Shown here piece after piece: positions 1-9,437 of a DNA stretch of 64,000 bases. Under the pieces are notes generated by a model. The model made no database searches and had not been told where the DNA came from. It saw only the letters and a list, made by a program, of their open reading frames with translations. Each line of letters begins with the position of its first letter. Position 1 is the first letter of the stretch. Location of the stretch: positions 1-64,000 of the forward strand of contig CAJQSZ010000002.1 in assembly GCA_905618805.1 (NCBI GenBank). Reading direction: 5' to 3'. This DNA comes from an uncultured Candidatus Pelagibacter sp. GTDB taxonomy: Bacteria > Pseudomonadota > Alphaproteobacteria > Pelagibacterales > Pelagibacteraceae. Made by a program: the position numbers and the translations under genes.

Positions 1-27
1 TTATTATTACATCATATTTTTTAATCA

Positions 28-1110
28 TTAGTATTTACTTTCATTTTTAACTTCATCGACACTATGAACCATGCTTTCATAAAAACCAGCTTTGGTTATT
101 TTTACAAAATTAGGTCTATTTTTTAAAAAAGTTATCTTTTTTGCACCAAGATAGCCCATGGAAGATTTAAGACCACCAATTAATTTATAAATTATGCTTT
201 TTACATCTCCTTTGTATTTTACAAATCCCTCTACACCCTCTGGAACATATTTGGAGGCATCTTTTTGTTTCTTTTGAAAATATCTGTCTGCTGATCCTTT
301 ATTCATAGCTCCTACAGAGCCCATTCCTCTAAAGCTTTTGTATAACTTACCGTTTTTTTTAATTAATTTTCCAGGTGTTTCTAAACTTCCAGCAAATAAA
401 GATCCTATCATTACCGCGTCAGCACCTGCAGATAATGCCTTAGCAATATCCCCTGAATATTTAATTCCACCATCAGAAATTATTTTTGTTTTTTTATTTC
501 TAACACCTTTTTTTACTTCAATAATTGCACTTAATTGTGGAACACCAATGCCAGCTACCAATCTAGTTGTACAAATGGATCCTGGACCTATTCCAACTTT
601 AACAATATCAACACCAAGTTTTATTAAAAATTTAGCTGCCTCTGCTGTAGCAATATTTCCAGCACATAAAGTAGTTTTTTTTGTTTTCATTTTTTTTATT
701 GCTTTAATTATTTCTGCAACTTTTTTACTATGCCCATGTGCTGTATCTACAACAATTAAATCTATACCTTCTTTAAGAATTGCTTCTGCTCTTTTTAGTT
801 CTAAAGGACCTGCTCCTACAGCCGCACCAACTAATAGCTTTTGTTTTTTTACTTTTCTAATTTCTTGGATTTGTTTTTTAATATCTAGGTTTCTGTGAAT
901 AACCCCTATTCCACCTACTTTAGCTATAGCTATAGCCATTTTACTTTCAGTAACAGTATCCATAGCTGAAGATAACAGGGGAATTTTAAGTATTAGGCTT
1001 TTTGATAATAAGGTACTTGTGTCTACTTCAGAAGGTAAAACTTCTGAGTATTTTGGTGCCATTGTTACGTCGTCAAAAGTGAGTGCTTCTTTTATAGGAT
1101 CCATAATCAT
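28..1110 (-). CDS. guaB: Inosine-5'-monophosphate dehydrogenase lacking CBS domains
   Basis: IMP dehydrogenase makes XMP from IMP with NAD+, the committed step of GMP synthesis in the cytoplasm. The TIM barrel is intact. The substrate loop GIGPGSICTTR carries the catalytic Cys near residue 180, VDTAHGHS lies near 121-128, and the phosphate-binding SDGGI and IGSLFAG stretches and the RGMGSVGAM flap region follow. The protein is only 360 aa, against about 490 aa for the usual enzyme. The missing part is exactly the tandem CBS (Bateman) module, which normally interrupts the barrel after the segment ending RKVKK here (residue about 89). The start is ATG; a second ATG two codons later is possible. 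It is the last gene seen in a minus-strand series after rlmE, 31 nt away. GMP reductase is a related family, but the motifs and the C-terminal VHDV-like VHSVDEV favour IMPDH. Confidence 0.9.
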   Translation of the reverse strand: MIMDPIKEALTFDDVTMAPKYSEVLPSEVDTSTLLSKSLILKIPLLSSAMDTVTESKMAIAIAKVGGIGVIHRNLDIKKQIQEIRKVKKQKLLVGAAVGAGPLELKRAEAILKEGIDLIVVDTAHGHSKKVAEIIKAIKKMKTKKTTLCAGNIATAEAAKFLIKLGVDIVKVGIGPGSICTTRLVAGIGVPQLSAIIEVKKGVRNKKTKIISDGGIKYSGDIAKALSAGADAVMIGSLFAGSLETPGKLIKKNGKLYKSFRGMGSVGAMNKGSADRYFQKKQKDASKYVPEGVEGFVKYKGDVKSIIYKLIGGLKSSMGYLGAKKITFLKNRPNFVKITKAGFYESMVHSVDEVKNESKY

Positions 1111-1141
1111 TTATATATGATTCTTTTTAAAATTAAAGGCT

Positions 1142-1753
1142 CTATCTTAATATTTTACAAATAATAAAGCTTTCCTTAGATTCTTTTCTGCTAGCTTTGG
1201 GTTTAAATACCTTCACTTCTTTAAATATTTTTTTTCCTAAGGCAACTATTTCATTAAATGATGAACCTAAAAAAATTTTAGACACAAAACGTCCTTCTTT
1301 GATCAAAATTTCCTTTGAGAAATTCATAGCTTCCATTGCTAGTTCACCTGTATAAATCGCATCAATGTCTTTTATACCAGTTGTGTTTACGGCCATGTCT
1401 GACACGACAACATCAACTTTTGATTTAAAAAGTTCTTTAATCTGTATCTGTGAATCTAACTCAGTAAAATCACCTTTGATTTGAATTGTATTTTCAATTT
1501 TCTCCATACCCTTTAAATCAATTGAAACTATCCTTCCACTTTTTACTACTCTTGCAATATACTGAGACCAACTACCCGGTGATGCCCCTAAATCAATTAT
1601 AGATATTCCATTTTTTAATATCTTAAATTTTTCATCTATTTCTATTAATTTATAAGCTGACCTTGCTCTATAACCATCTACTTGAGATTGTCTGACATAG
1701 ATATCTCGTTTTTGTTTATTAAGCCAATTTTTTGAAATTCTATTTTTTTTCAA
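1142..1753 (-). CDS. rlmE: 23S rRNA (uridine2552-2'-O)-methyltransferase RlmE/FtsJ
   Basis: This is an SAM-dependent 2'-O-methyltransferase of the FtsJ/RrmJ family, which modifies U2552 of 23S rRNA in the assembling 50S subunit. The SAM site GASPGSW is at residues 56-62. A K-D-K-E tetrad is readable as K35 (RSAYK), D119 (VVSDM), K159 (FVSKIF) and E194 (SKESF). The length of 203 aa matches the family (about 209). The start is TTG, placed directly after the TAG stop of the preceding glycosyltransferase-like gene, which implies translational coupling. No better ATG keeps the conserved N-terminal basic region. Confidence 0.93.
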   Translation of the reverse strand: MKKNRISKNWLNKQKRDIYVRQSQVDGYRARSAYKLIEIDEKFKILKNGISIIDLGASPGSWSQYIARVVKSGRIVSIDLKGMEKIENTIQIKGDFTELDSQIQIKELFKSKVDVVVSDMAVNTTGIKDIDAIYTGELAMEAMNFSKEILIKEGRFVSKIFLGSSFNEIVALGKKIFKEVKVFKPKASRKESKESFIICKILR

Positions 1754-2665
1754 CTATATGCCAAATCTTAAACTTTTAGATAATGAATTTTTTTGGATAG
1801 ATTGAATTTTAATCTTAACAGTTTTATCTAATCTCATATCGTTATTACCATCCCAAATTCCTGCTGCTAAATGCATGATACCTATTTTATAGTTTGGTAA
1901 GTAGGGCTCTACAAATGTATTTTCTACCTCATTAAACTTAGGCAATAAATTACTAGCAATCCAATTACAATTTAACGGTAAAAACTCAGTTTCTAGATCA
2001 TCTATATACACAGACATATTGATAGCTAGGCCTTCTGAGCCAAAAACATTTCCTGACTTTAATGTTTGATAAAGATTTTTTTGCCACGATACCCAGCCGG
2101 GTGAATTTTTTTCTAACGAAAAAACACCTATGTTTATGTGTGGAGCAAAAGCTAATTTTCTTGCTTTAGATAGCCCTATTTTAGATTTAACCGCATGCTT
2201 AAAGTTTTGTGATTTGATTATTGCCAGTCTTCCAAACAACCATTTAACCTTGGACATTATCTTATAACCAGGTCCTAATGTTTGAGTAATTCCTAATTTT
2301 CCATCCTCACAAGCTTTAAAGTACAATTCAACAGAATCCCAATCATTGACCCAGGCATCACAATCTATCCATAAATATTTTTCATAATTTGGAAAATACT
2401 TTGGCAAAAAAGCTCTTGATACTTGACTTTTTAACCATTCTTTCCCTTTAACCTTAAATGCTGGAACCTCTATATCCCACTCAGCTGATTTAATTTCATC
2501 TACTTTTTTTGATAATATTATTTTTTGTTCGCTTGTTAATCCAGCATCTAAAATACAGATTGCTATATCTTTGCTTTTTTCAAAACTTTTAATAGAATCC
2601 ACCAATTCATTTAATAGTTCAAAATAATTTGAGTCGGCTAATGAAACAATTACATTTTTCTTCAT
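1754..2665 (-). CDS. Putative nucleotide-sugar glycosyltransferase (GT8-like)
   Basis: This 303-aa soluble protein has a GT-A-type look. It opens with a beta strand, VIVSLADSNYF, and later has YLWIDCDAWVND, where D101-C-D103 is a probable DxD metal/nucleotide-sugar motif. It also has an NIGVFSL stretch and a C-terminal IGIMHLAAG with a candidate metal-binding His, as in GT8-type enzymes. No signal peptide or membrane segment is seen. It abuts pssA upstream (TAA then ATG with no gap) and rlmE downstream (no gap), so it is co-translated with phospholipid genes. The acceptor and sugar cannot be read from sequence. A lipid or surface glycan is an inference from context only. Confidence 0.6.
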   Translation of the reverse strand: MKKNVIVSLADSNYFELLNELVDSIKSFEKSKDIAICILDAGLTSEQKIILSKKVDEIKSAEWDIEVPAFKVKGKEWLKSQVSRAFLPKYFPNYEKYLWIDCDAWVNDWDSVELYFKACEDGKLGITQTLGPGYKIMSKVKWLFGRLAIIKSQNFKHAVKSKIGLSKARKLAFAPHINIGVFSLEKNSPGWVSWQKNLYQTLKSGNVFGSEGLAINMSVYIDDLETEFLPLNCNWIASNLLPKFNEVENTFVEPYLPNYKIGIMHLAAGIWDGNNDMRLDKTVKIKIQSIQKNSLSKSLRFGI

Positions 2666-3475
2666 TTATAAGATGTCTTCTAAATCATCAATCTCATCTG
2701 TATCATTAATAATATTTTTTTCTTTTTTTATTTTTTTACAGTGAAAAAAACTTATTGGAATTAAGCTTAAATATAAGAATATACTAATTATTAATATCTT
2801 AAATGTGTAGACTAATAATGCCCCAAAAAATAAGACTATTCCAAATAATAAAAATTTTGTCATGGCTCTTGGTATAACTATCTTTTTAAATGAATACGTA
2901 GGAATTGTACTTATCAATAGTATTGAAACTATAATAAAAAATGCTGGTACTAATAAATCGTAATTAATTTCAAAAAAAATTTCTCCTAATCCACTAAAGC
3001 TTAATACTAAAGGCATTAAAACTAAAATCCCTCCTGCTGGTGCTGGCACACCTTCAAAAAAAATATCTCTCCAAGATGGTTCTTCGTCAGAATTAACATT
3101 AAATCTTGCGAGTCGTAAGGCTACACAAACTACATACATTAAACAAACAAACCAACCCAATTTATCTAGGTATTGTAAATTCCAAAAATACATTATAAAC
3201 GCAGGTGCTACACCAAAGCTAATTACATCTCCTAAAGAGTCGAGTTCTTTTCCTATCTTTGATGTTCCTTTAATTAATCTTGCTATTCTACCGTCTAACG
3301 CATCCATCAAACCTGCAAATAATATTGCAACTACAGCAAGTGCAAATTTACCATCTAAAGCAAATTTAATTGAGGTTAAACCAATACAAACTCCAATCAA
3401 TGTGATTGCGTTAGGAAGGATCATTCTTGCTTTTTTATCAGAAACTATTTTAAAATTGTTTTTAGGCTGTTCCAT
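2666..3475 (-). CDS. pssA: CDP-diacylglycerol--serine O-phosphatidyltransferase
   Basis: This integral membrane enzyme forms phosphatidylserine from CDP-diacylglycerol and L-serine. The CDP-alcohol phosphatidyltransferase signature D-G-x2-A-R-x8-G-x3-D-x3-D is complete: D61-G62, A65-R66, G75, D79, D83. About seven or eight hydrophobic segments follow, and the tail after residue 245 is charged. The length of 269 aa is usual for the type II enzyme. It follows psd by 3 nt, so the two consecutive steps to phosphatidylethanolamine are encoded together. Confidence 0.95.
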   Translation of the reverse strand: MEQPKNNFKIVSDKKARMILPNAITLIGVCIGLTSIKFALDGKFALAVVAILFAGLMDALDGRIARLIKGTSKIGKELDSLGDVISFGVAPAFIMYFWNLQYLDKLGWFVCLMYVVCVALRLARFNVNSDEEPSWRDIFFEGVPAPAGGILVLMPLVLSFSGLGEIFFEINYDLLVPAFFIIVSILLISTIPTYSFKKIVIPRAMTKFLLFGIVLFFGALLVYTFKILIISIFLYLSLIPISFFHCKKIKKEKNIINDTDEIDDLEDIL

Positions 3476-3478
3476 AAA

Positions 3479-4126
3479 CTATCTTTTTGCTAATAGTGTT
3501 TCACCAGCAATTGTCTTTTGTCCTACTTTTACTAATGTTTTGTAATTTTCAAAATAAACATCTGCTCTACTTCCAAATCTAATCATCCCAATCCTCTCAC
3601 CTTGCTGAAGTTTTTGATCTTTGCTGGATTCACATACGATTCTTCTAGCGATTAAACCTGCTATCTGAACAACAATAACGTCTTCACTTTGATTATTTGT
3701 TATCTTGTAATAATTTCTTTCATTATCTTCACTCGCTTTATCTAGTGATGCATTTAAGAATTTTCCAGGTTTATAAAGTATTTCTGAAATTTTACCCTCA
3801 CAGGGAGTTCTATTAACATGACAATCAAAAACATTCATAAAAATACTAATTTTTGTAAATTTCTTACTTTCTAATCCTAATTCTTTTGGGCCGTCTACTT
3901 CATGCACCATTAAAACTTCCCCATCAGCTGGGCTTGTTAAATAATTATCATCATTTATTGAAATTCGTTCTGGATCTCTAAAAAAATAGTAAACCCAAAT
4001 AGACAAAACTAGCCCTACTAGTCCAAGAAAAGTACTTAAAAAATATAAAAAAATAGTTATAAAAATTGCTATAGCTAAAAATTTATAACCTTCTGAATGA
4101 ATTTTTGGAAAAATCTTCTCTATCAT
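3479..4126 (-). CDS. psd: Phosphatidylserine decarboxylase, short alphaproteobacterial type
   Basis: This enzyme decarboxylates phosphatidylserine to phosphatidylethanolamine. The proenzyme self-cleaves at a Gly-Ser bond, and the Ser becomes the pyruvoyl cofactor. The site is readable as MIRFGSRADVYF, with cleavage expected between G185 and S186, leaving a 30-residue alpha chain. An N-terminal hydrophobic pair of segments (about 15-50) anchors it. HVNRTPCEGKI and SPADGEV are family motifs. At 215 aa it is the short form typical of Alphaproteobacteria. It starts the psd-pssA-GT-rlmE-guaB series and is divergent from icd across 77 nt. Confidence 0.95.
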   Translation of the reverse strand: MIEKIFPKIHSEGYKFLAIAIFITIFLYFLSTFLGLVGLVLSIWVYYFFRDPERISINDDNYLTSPADGEVLMVHEVDGPKELGLESKKFTKISIFMNVFDCHVNRTPCEGKISEILYKPGKFLNASLDKASEDNERNYYKITNNQSEDVIVVQIAGLIARRIVCESSKDQKLQQGERIGMIRFGSRADVYFENYKTLVKVGQKTIAGETLLAKR

Positions 4127-4203
4127 AAGCTTCTGTTTGATAATTTTTTATTAATATGTATATAAAGCACTAAATTACAATTACTAATATATATTAATCA
4201 AAT

Positions 4204-5418
4204 ATGGCTAAAATTAAGGTTAAAAACCCAGTTGCTGAACTTGATGGCGATGAAATGACAAGAATAATATGGGAGTTTATCAAAGGTAAGCTTATTCTTC
4301 CATACTTAGATTTGGGTATAGAATATTTCGACTTAGGTATGAAAAGTAGAGATAATACTAATGACCAAATAACAATAGACTCGGCTGCTGCTATTAAAAA
4401 GATTGGTGTTGGTATTAAATGTGCAACAATTACCCCAGATGAAGCAAGGGTTGAAGAGTTTGACTTAAAAAAAATGTGGAGATCTCCTAACGGAACTATA
4501 AGAAATATTATAGGAGGAACGGTATTTAGAGAGCCAATAGTTTGTAAAAATATACCTAAGTTAGTTCCTTCATGGACCGATCCTGTAATTATTGGAAGAC
4601 ATGCATTTGGAGATCAGTACAGAGCAACAGATTTTAAAGTTCCTGGAAAAGGTAAAATGGAAGTTAAATGGACAGCCGAAGATGGTAGCCAAGAAATAAA
4701 ATATGAAGTTTTTAATTTTCCTGGGCCTGGTATAGCTTTATCAATGTATAATTTAGATAAATCAATAGAAGACTTTGCAAGATCATGTTTTGGTTATGGT
4801 TTAATTAAAAGATGGCCAGTTTATCTTTCAACAAAAAATACAATTCTAAAAGTTTATGATGGTCGGTTTAAAGATATTTTTCAAAGTATTTTTGATAAAG
4901 AATTTAAAATAAAATTTGAAAAATTAAAAATTACATACGAACATAGACTAATTGATGACATGGTAGCATGTGCTATGAAATGGAGTGGTAAATATATCTG
5001 GGCTTGTAAAAATTATGATGGTGATGTTCAATCTGATACTATGGCACAAGGTTATGGTTCTTTAGGGTTAATGACTAGCGTTCTACTAACTCCAGATGGA
5101 AAAGTAATGGAAGCTGAGGCGGCACATGGTACAGTCACGAGACATTATAGAATGCATCAACAGGGTAAAGAAACTTCTACAAATCCAATTGCTTCAATAT
5201 TTGCTTGGACCAGAGGTCTTGCACACAGAGGAAAACTAGACGGAAATGAAGAACTAATTAATTTTTCAAAAACTTTAGAAAATGTTTGTATAGATTGTGT
5301 TGAAAATGGATCAATGACCAAAGATTTAGCAATTTTAATTGGACCTTCAAGTAAGTATTTAACTACTAATGGTTTTTTAGATGAATTAGATGGTCAGCTT
5401 AAGCAAAAGCTTAATTAA
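4204..5418 (+). CDS. icd: NADP-dependent isocitrate dehydrogenase
   Basis: This TCA-cycle enzyme converts isocitrate to 2-oxoglutarate, CO2 and NADPH. At 404 aa it is the eukaryote-like dimeric type II form common in Alphaproteobacteria. Visible motifs are the substrate loop SPNGTIRNI (near residue 95), [21 protein letters not shown], the metal-binding [10 protein letters not shown] and the NADP-binding [13 protein letters not shown]. It is the only gene between two minus-strand blocks. Its last 8 nt overlap the end of alaS. Confidence 0.97.
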   Translation: MAKIKVKNPVAELDGDEMTRIIWEFIKGKLILPYLDLGIEYFDLGMKSRDNTNDQITIDSAAAIKKIGVGIKCATITPDEARVEEFDLKKMWRSPNGTIRNIIGGTVFREPIVCKNIPKLVPSWTDPVIIGRHAFGDQYRATDFKVPGKGKMEVKWTAEDGSQEIKYEVFNFPGPGIALSMYNLDKSIEDFARSCFGYGLIKRWPVYLSTKNTILKVYDGRFKDIFQSIFDKEFKIKFEKLKITYEHRLIDDMVACAMKWSGKYIWACKNYDGDVQSDTMAQGYGSLGLMTSVLLTPDGKVMEAEAAHGTVTRHYRMHQQGKETSTNPIASIFAWTRGLAHRGKLDGNEELINFSKTLENVCIDCVENGSMTKDLAILIGPSSKYLTTNGFLDELDGQLKQKLN

Positions 5419-8080
5419 TTAATTTTTTAATATTTTCAAATGATTCTTGGATTTTATCTGGTAGTGTTCCTCCTGCTTGTGCAAAGTCAACTCTGCCGCC
5501 CCCACCTTTTCCACCAATAATCTCAGAGCCAGCTCTAACAATTTTTACAGCATCAAATTTACTTTCTAATGTTTTGGTAACACCCACAGCTAATCCAACT
5601 TTATTATCGTTGATTGCATAAATTATTACTAATCCTTCACCAATTTCTTTTTTTCCTTCATCAATTAACTTGCGTAAATCTTTAAATGGTAAATCTATGA
5701 TATTTTGAAACCTAACCTTAATCCCATTAATAACTTGATCATTAATTTTATTTTTTGTCTTGTCTTTTAAAATTGAGCCAACTGAAAGTTGATCAAATTG
5801 TTTATTAAGCTCTTTTATTAAAAATACTTGGTTGTTATTTTTGAGATTAGGCTTCCCACCTAATTCAATAATTTTTAACGTTAGTTCTTTTACATTTGCT
5901 TCATTCTTTTGATTTGACAAATTTGATAAATTTTCTTTATCATTTAAAAAGTTATCTAATTGGATGTCCCTTAATGCTTCAATTCTTCTTACTCCAGCTG
6001 CAATAGATGATTGGCTTATTATCTTAAATTTCCCGATATCAGCAGTGTTTATAACATGTGTCCCTCCACATAATTCTGTCGAAAAAAATTTTCCATTTTC
6101 ATTTCCCATAGATAAAACTCTGACCTCATCACCATATTTTTCACCAAATAAAGCTAGGGCACCATTCTCAACAGCCTCCTTAGGTGTCATTATTCTTGTT
6201 TTAACTTCTGATTTTTTTTGAATTATTGAATTAACATGATATTCAACTTTTTTTATCTCTTCCTCTGAAATGGGCTTCATATGACTAAAATCAAATCTTA
6301 ATCTATCAGATTCAACTAACGATCCTTTCTGAGTTACATGCTCTCCCAAAACTCTTCTTAATGACTCGTGTAATAGGTGGGTAGCAGAATGATAGGCTCT
6401 AATATTGTTTCTTTTTTCAATGTCAATTTTTAGTTCTATATTGCTATTAATCTTAATAGAACCTTTTTTAACTTTTCCATAGTGTGCAAATAAATCTCCT
6501 AGTTTTTTTTGTACATCAGATACTTCAAATTCAAAACTTTCCGTAGAAATTATTCCAGTATCAGCTACCTGGCCACCAGATTCTCCATAGAAAGGCGTCT
6601 GATTTGTAATTATAATTCCTTCATCATTTTCCTGAAGATCTTCAACTTCTTTATTGTCTTTAAGAATTAAAGTTATTATGCCTTCTGCTTTATCTGTTGT
6701 GTATCCTAAAAAATCTGTTGCTCCCAATTTATCTCTAATACCAAACCAAATTTTATCTAAAGAACTATCTCCTGATCCTTTCCAGTTTTTTTTTGCAAGT
6801 TCCTTACTTTCTTTCATCAATAGGTCAAACTTATTAGCATCAACTTTTAATGATTTATTTTTTAAAATATCTTCTGTCAAATCTAATGGAAAACCATATG
6901 TATCATAAAGTTTAAAAGCAATATCTCCTGGTAGAATTTTTTTAACTTTAAATATTTCATCGTCTAAAATTTTAATTCCCCTGTCTAATAAAACTAAAAA
7001 CTTTTCCTCTTCTGTTTTTAAAGTTTCTTTTATTAAAGATTGTGCTCTTTCAAGTTCTGGGTAATTATTAGACATCTCTTCCAATAATGTTTTAAAGACA
7101 TCATAAAAAATTGGTTTCTTCGAGCCTAACAAATGTGAGTGTCTCATGCCACGTCGCATAATTCTTCTAAGTACATACCCCCTACCTTCATTTGAGGGCA
7201 AAACACCTTCAGCTAATAAAAATGAGCTTGCACGCAGGTGATCTGCTATTACTCTAAAACTTGAGCTATTAGTTTCGTCTACTTTTACATTTAATGAATT
7301 TGAAGCAGATTGAATTAATTTTTTGAAATGATCTGTTTCATAGTTGTCATGAGTTCCTTGTAATAATGCAGCTACTCTTTCAAGACCCATACCAGTATCA
7401 ACAGATGGTTTTGGAAGATCAATTCTCTTACCTTTTGAAATTTGTTCATATTGCATAAATACAAGGTTCCATATTTCAATAAATCTGTTGCCATCCTCAT
7501 TTTTTGATCCAGGAAGACCTCCATCTAAATGCTCTCCATGATCATAAAAAATTTCTGAACAAGGTCCACATGGTCCAGTATCCCCCATAGACCAAAAGTT
7601 ATCTGATGTTGCTATCTTGATTATTCTATCTTCACTAAAGCCAGCTATTTTCTTCCAATAGTTAAAAGCTTGTTCATCATTATGGTATACAGTTACGTAG
7701 AGACGGTTTTTATCAATTCCAAACTCTTTAGTTATCAAATTCCATGCATATGTAATTGCTTCTTCCTTGAAATAATCCCCAAAAGAAAAATTTCCAAGCA
7801 TCTCAAAAAATGTGTGATGCCTTGGCGTATAGCCAACATTTTCAAGATCGTTGTGCTTTCCACCTGCACGTACACACTTTTGAGATGTGGTTGCTCTTAC
7901 ATAGTCTCTTTTCTCTAATCCAGTAAATACATTTTTGAATTGTACCATTCCAGAGTTAGCAAACATCAGTGTCGGGTCGTTATTTGGTACCAAATTACTA
8001 GACTCAACTATCTTGTGATTATTTTTTTCAAAATAATTTAAAAATGTTTCTCTTATTTCGTTTAATGTTTTGTCTGCCAT
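5411..8080 (-). CDS. alaS: Alanyl-tRNA synthetase
   Basis: This enzyme charges tRNA-Ala and hydrolyses mischarged Ser/Gly-tRNA. The 889 aa carry the class II catalytic core ([18 protein letters not shown] near 90), the discriminating [10 protein letters not shown] region near 165, the editing domain with [11 protein letters not shown] and the zinc-site [10 protein letters not shown] (about 660), and a C-terminal DHHA1 domain ending [16 protein letters not shown]. It lies downstream of recA behind that gene's terminator. Its 3' end overlaps icd by 8 nt. Confidence 0.98.
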   Translation of the reverse strand: MADKTLNEIRETFLNYFEKNNHKIVESSNLVPNNDPTLMFANSGMVQFKNVFTGLEKRDYVRATTSQKCVRAGGKHNDLENVGYTPRHHTFFEMLGNFSFGDYFKEEAITYAWNLITKEFGIDKNRLYVTVYHNDEQAFNYWKKIAGFSEDRIIKIATSDNFWSMGDTGPCGPCSEIFYDHGEHLDGGLPGSKNEDGNRFIEIWNLVFMQYEQISKGKRIDLPKPSVDTGMGLERVAALLQGTHDNYETDHFKKLIQSASNSLNVKVDETNSSSFRVIADHLRASSFLLAEGVLPSNEGRGYVLRRIMRRGMRHSHLLGSKKPIFYDVFKTLLEEMSNNYPELERAQSLIKETLKTEEEKFLVLLDRGIKILDDEIFKVKKILPGDIAFKLYDTYGFPLDLTEDILKNKSLKVDANKFDLLMKESKELAKKNWKGSGDSSLDKIWFGIRDKLGATDFLGYTTDKAEGIITLILKDNKEVEDLQENDEGIIITNQTPFYGESGGQVADTGIISTESFEFEVSDVQKKLGDLFAHYGKVKKGSIKINSNIELKIDIEKRNNIRAYHSATHLLHESLRRVLGEHVTQKGSLVESDRLRFDFSHMKPISEEEIKKVEYHVNSIIQKKSEVKTRIMTPKEAVENGALALFGEKYGDEVRVLSMGNENGKFFSTELCGGTHVINTADIGKFKIISQSSIAAGVRRIEALRDIQLDNFLNDKENLSNLSNQKNEANVKELTLKIIELGGKPNLKNNNQVFLIKELNKQFDQLSVGSILKDKTKNKINDQVINGIKVRFQNIIDLPFKDLRKLIDEGKKEIGEGLVIIYAINDNKVGLAVGVTKTLESKFDAVKIVRAGSEIIGGKGGGGRVDFAQAGGTLPDKIQESFENIKKLIN

Positions 8081-8130
8081 ACTTTTAAAGTACAGCTTTT
8101 TTATTTGATGTCTAGATAAGTGTAAGGGAA

Positions 8131-8157
8131 AAAAGGCGCTTAAATTAAGCGCCTTTT
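8131..8157 (-). terminator. Rho-independent terminator downstream of recA
   Basis: An inverted repeat AAAAGGCGCTT / AAGCGCCTTTT flanks a 5-nt loop. Read on the minus strand it is followed by a run of six T. It lies 27 nt beyond the recA stop and before alaS, so it should end the recA transcript and separate it from alaS. Confidence 0.9.
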
Positions 8158-8183
8158 AATAACTAAAGATGACTTTACTTTAA

Positions 8184-9332
8184 CTAATTTTTTTTGGGTG
8201 GTGTAACTTCTTCATTGGTTTCCACCATAGGGTCTTCTATTTGATCTTTTGCAGCTTTTTCTGGATCAAGTGGATTTCCCTCAATTTTTTTTGCTATTAC
8301 TCCAGCTTTTTCTCTTATTGCCATTTCTATCTCTGCAGCAATCTTAGGGTTTTGCTCTAAATAAATCTTAGCATTTTCTCTACCTTGGCCAATTTTTTCA
8401 CCTTTATATGCATACCAAGCACCAGATTTTTCAACAATCTCAGCTTTTGCTCCAAGGTCGACTAATTCACCTACTTTACTAATACCCTTTCCATACATAA
8501 GGTCAAATTCTACAACTTTAAATGGAGGTGCTACTTTATTTTTAACTACTTTAACCCTTGTTGAGTTACCAATAATTTCATCACCATCTTTGATGGCACC
8601 AATTCTTCTGATGTCCATTCTTACTGATGAATAAAACTTAAGTGCATTTCCACCTGAAGTGGTCTCTGGACTTCCAAACATAACCCCAATCTTCATCCTA
8701 ATTTGATTTATAAAAATCATCATAGTATTTGTGCTTGAGATTGAACCTGTTAACTTTCTTAAAGCCTGACTCATTAATCTTGATTGAAGTCCTACATGGT
8801 GATCTCCCATTTCTCCTTCAATTTCTGCTCTAGGGGTTAATGCTGCAACTGAATCAACAACAATTACAGAAATGGAGCCTGATTTAACTAACGTGTCAGC
8901 GATTTCTAATGCTTGTTCCCCTGTATCTGGTTGTGAAATTAATAATTCCTCAGTATCTACACCAAGTTTTTTTGCATAGACTGGGTCTAAAGCATGTTCC
9001 GCATCTATAAATGCACATATTCCACCTGTTTTTTGAGCTTCAGCTAAAACTTGTAGGGCTAGGGTTGTTTTTCCAGATGATTCAGGACCATAGATTTCAA
9101 TTACCCTCCCTTTAGGTAAGCCACCTATCCCAAGCGCAACATCTAAACTTAATGAACCCGTTGATACCGATTCAATATCCATTGCTCTTCTTTCGCCAAG
9201 CTTCATTACAGAGCCTTTTCCAAAATTGTCTGTAATTTGTGCTATTGCAGCATCTAATGCTTTATTTTTTTCGCTGCCTTCTACTTGCTGTGCTTTTGTA
9301 GTTTTAACTACTTTTAATTTGTTTTTATTCAT
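8184..9332 (-). CDS. recA: Recombinase A
   Basis: RecA is the DNA-strand-exchange ATPase and co-protease that triggers LexA/UmuD cleavage. The Walker A motif GPESSGKTT is at residues 82-90. [10 protein letters not shown], the Walker B-like [12 protein letters not shown], the L1/L2 loops (GEMGDHHVG, and [28 protein letters not shown]-type elements) and an acidic C-terminus are all present. The length is 382 aa with a short extra basic N-terminus. An SOS-box-like sequence sits within its promoter (9381-9395), and a terminator follows. Confidence 0.99.
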   Translation of the reverse strand: MNKNKLKVVKTTKAQQVEGSEKNKALDAAIAQITDNFGKGSVMKLGERRAMDIESVSTGSLSLDVALGIGGLPKGRVIEIYGPESSGKTTLALQVLAEAQKTGGICAFIDAEHALDPVYAKKLGVDTEELLISQPDTGEQALEIADTLVKSGSISVIVVDSVAALTPRAEIEGEMGDHHVGLQSRLMSQALRKLTGSISSTNTMMIFINQIRMKIGVMFGSPETTSGGNALKFYSSVRMDIRRIGAIKDGDEIIGNSTRVKVVKNKVAPPFKVVEFDLMYGKGISKVGELVDLGAKAEIVEKSGAWYAYKGEKIGQGRENAKIYLEQNPKIAAEIEMAIREKAGVIAKKIEGNPLDPEKAAKDQIEDPMVETNEEVTPPKKN

Positions 9333-9380
9333 TTTATGCCTTTTTTATTAAATAATTAGTGATCGAATCGTGTGTTAAAT

Positions 9381-9395
9381 GTACACATTTTGTTC
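9381..9395 (-). promoter_or_regulatory. LexA-box-like site in the recA promoter
   Basis: On the minus strand this reads GAAC-AAAATGT-GTAC, a one-mismatch version of the alphaproteobacterial SOS box GAAC-N7-GAAC (equivalently GTTC-N7-GTTC). A plausible promoter, TTGATA-N16-TACATT, overlaps it so that the box fills the spacer and -10, a good position for repression. The first nine bases, GAACAAAAT, are identical to those of the umuD box at 12744. Confidence 0.6.
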
Positions 9396-9437
9396 TTTTT
9401 ATCAATAGTTAATTTTTTTAAAGAAAAATTGGCTTTA

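Noticed and set aside
338-898. 186-aa open frame on plus opposite guaB
   Set aside because: Antisense shadow: guaB on the other strand has all catalytic motifs, while this frame has no recognisable domain or ribosome site.
5411-5418. 8-nt convergent overlap of icd and alaS (also umuC and GT2 at 14405-14412)
   Set aside because: Short tail overlaps at stop codons are ordinary in gene-dense AT-rich genomes and need no special function.
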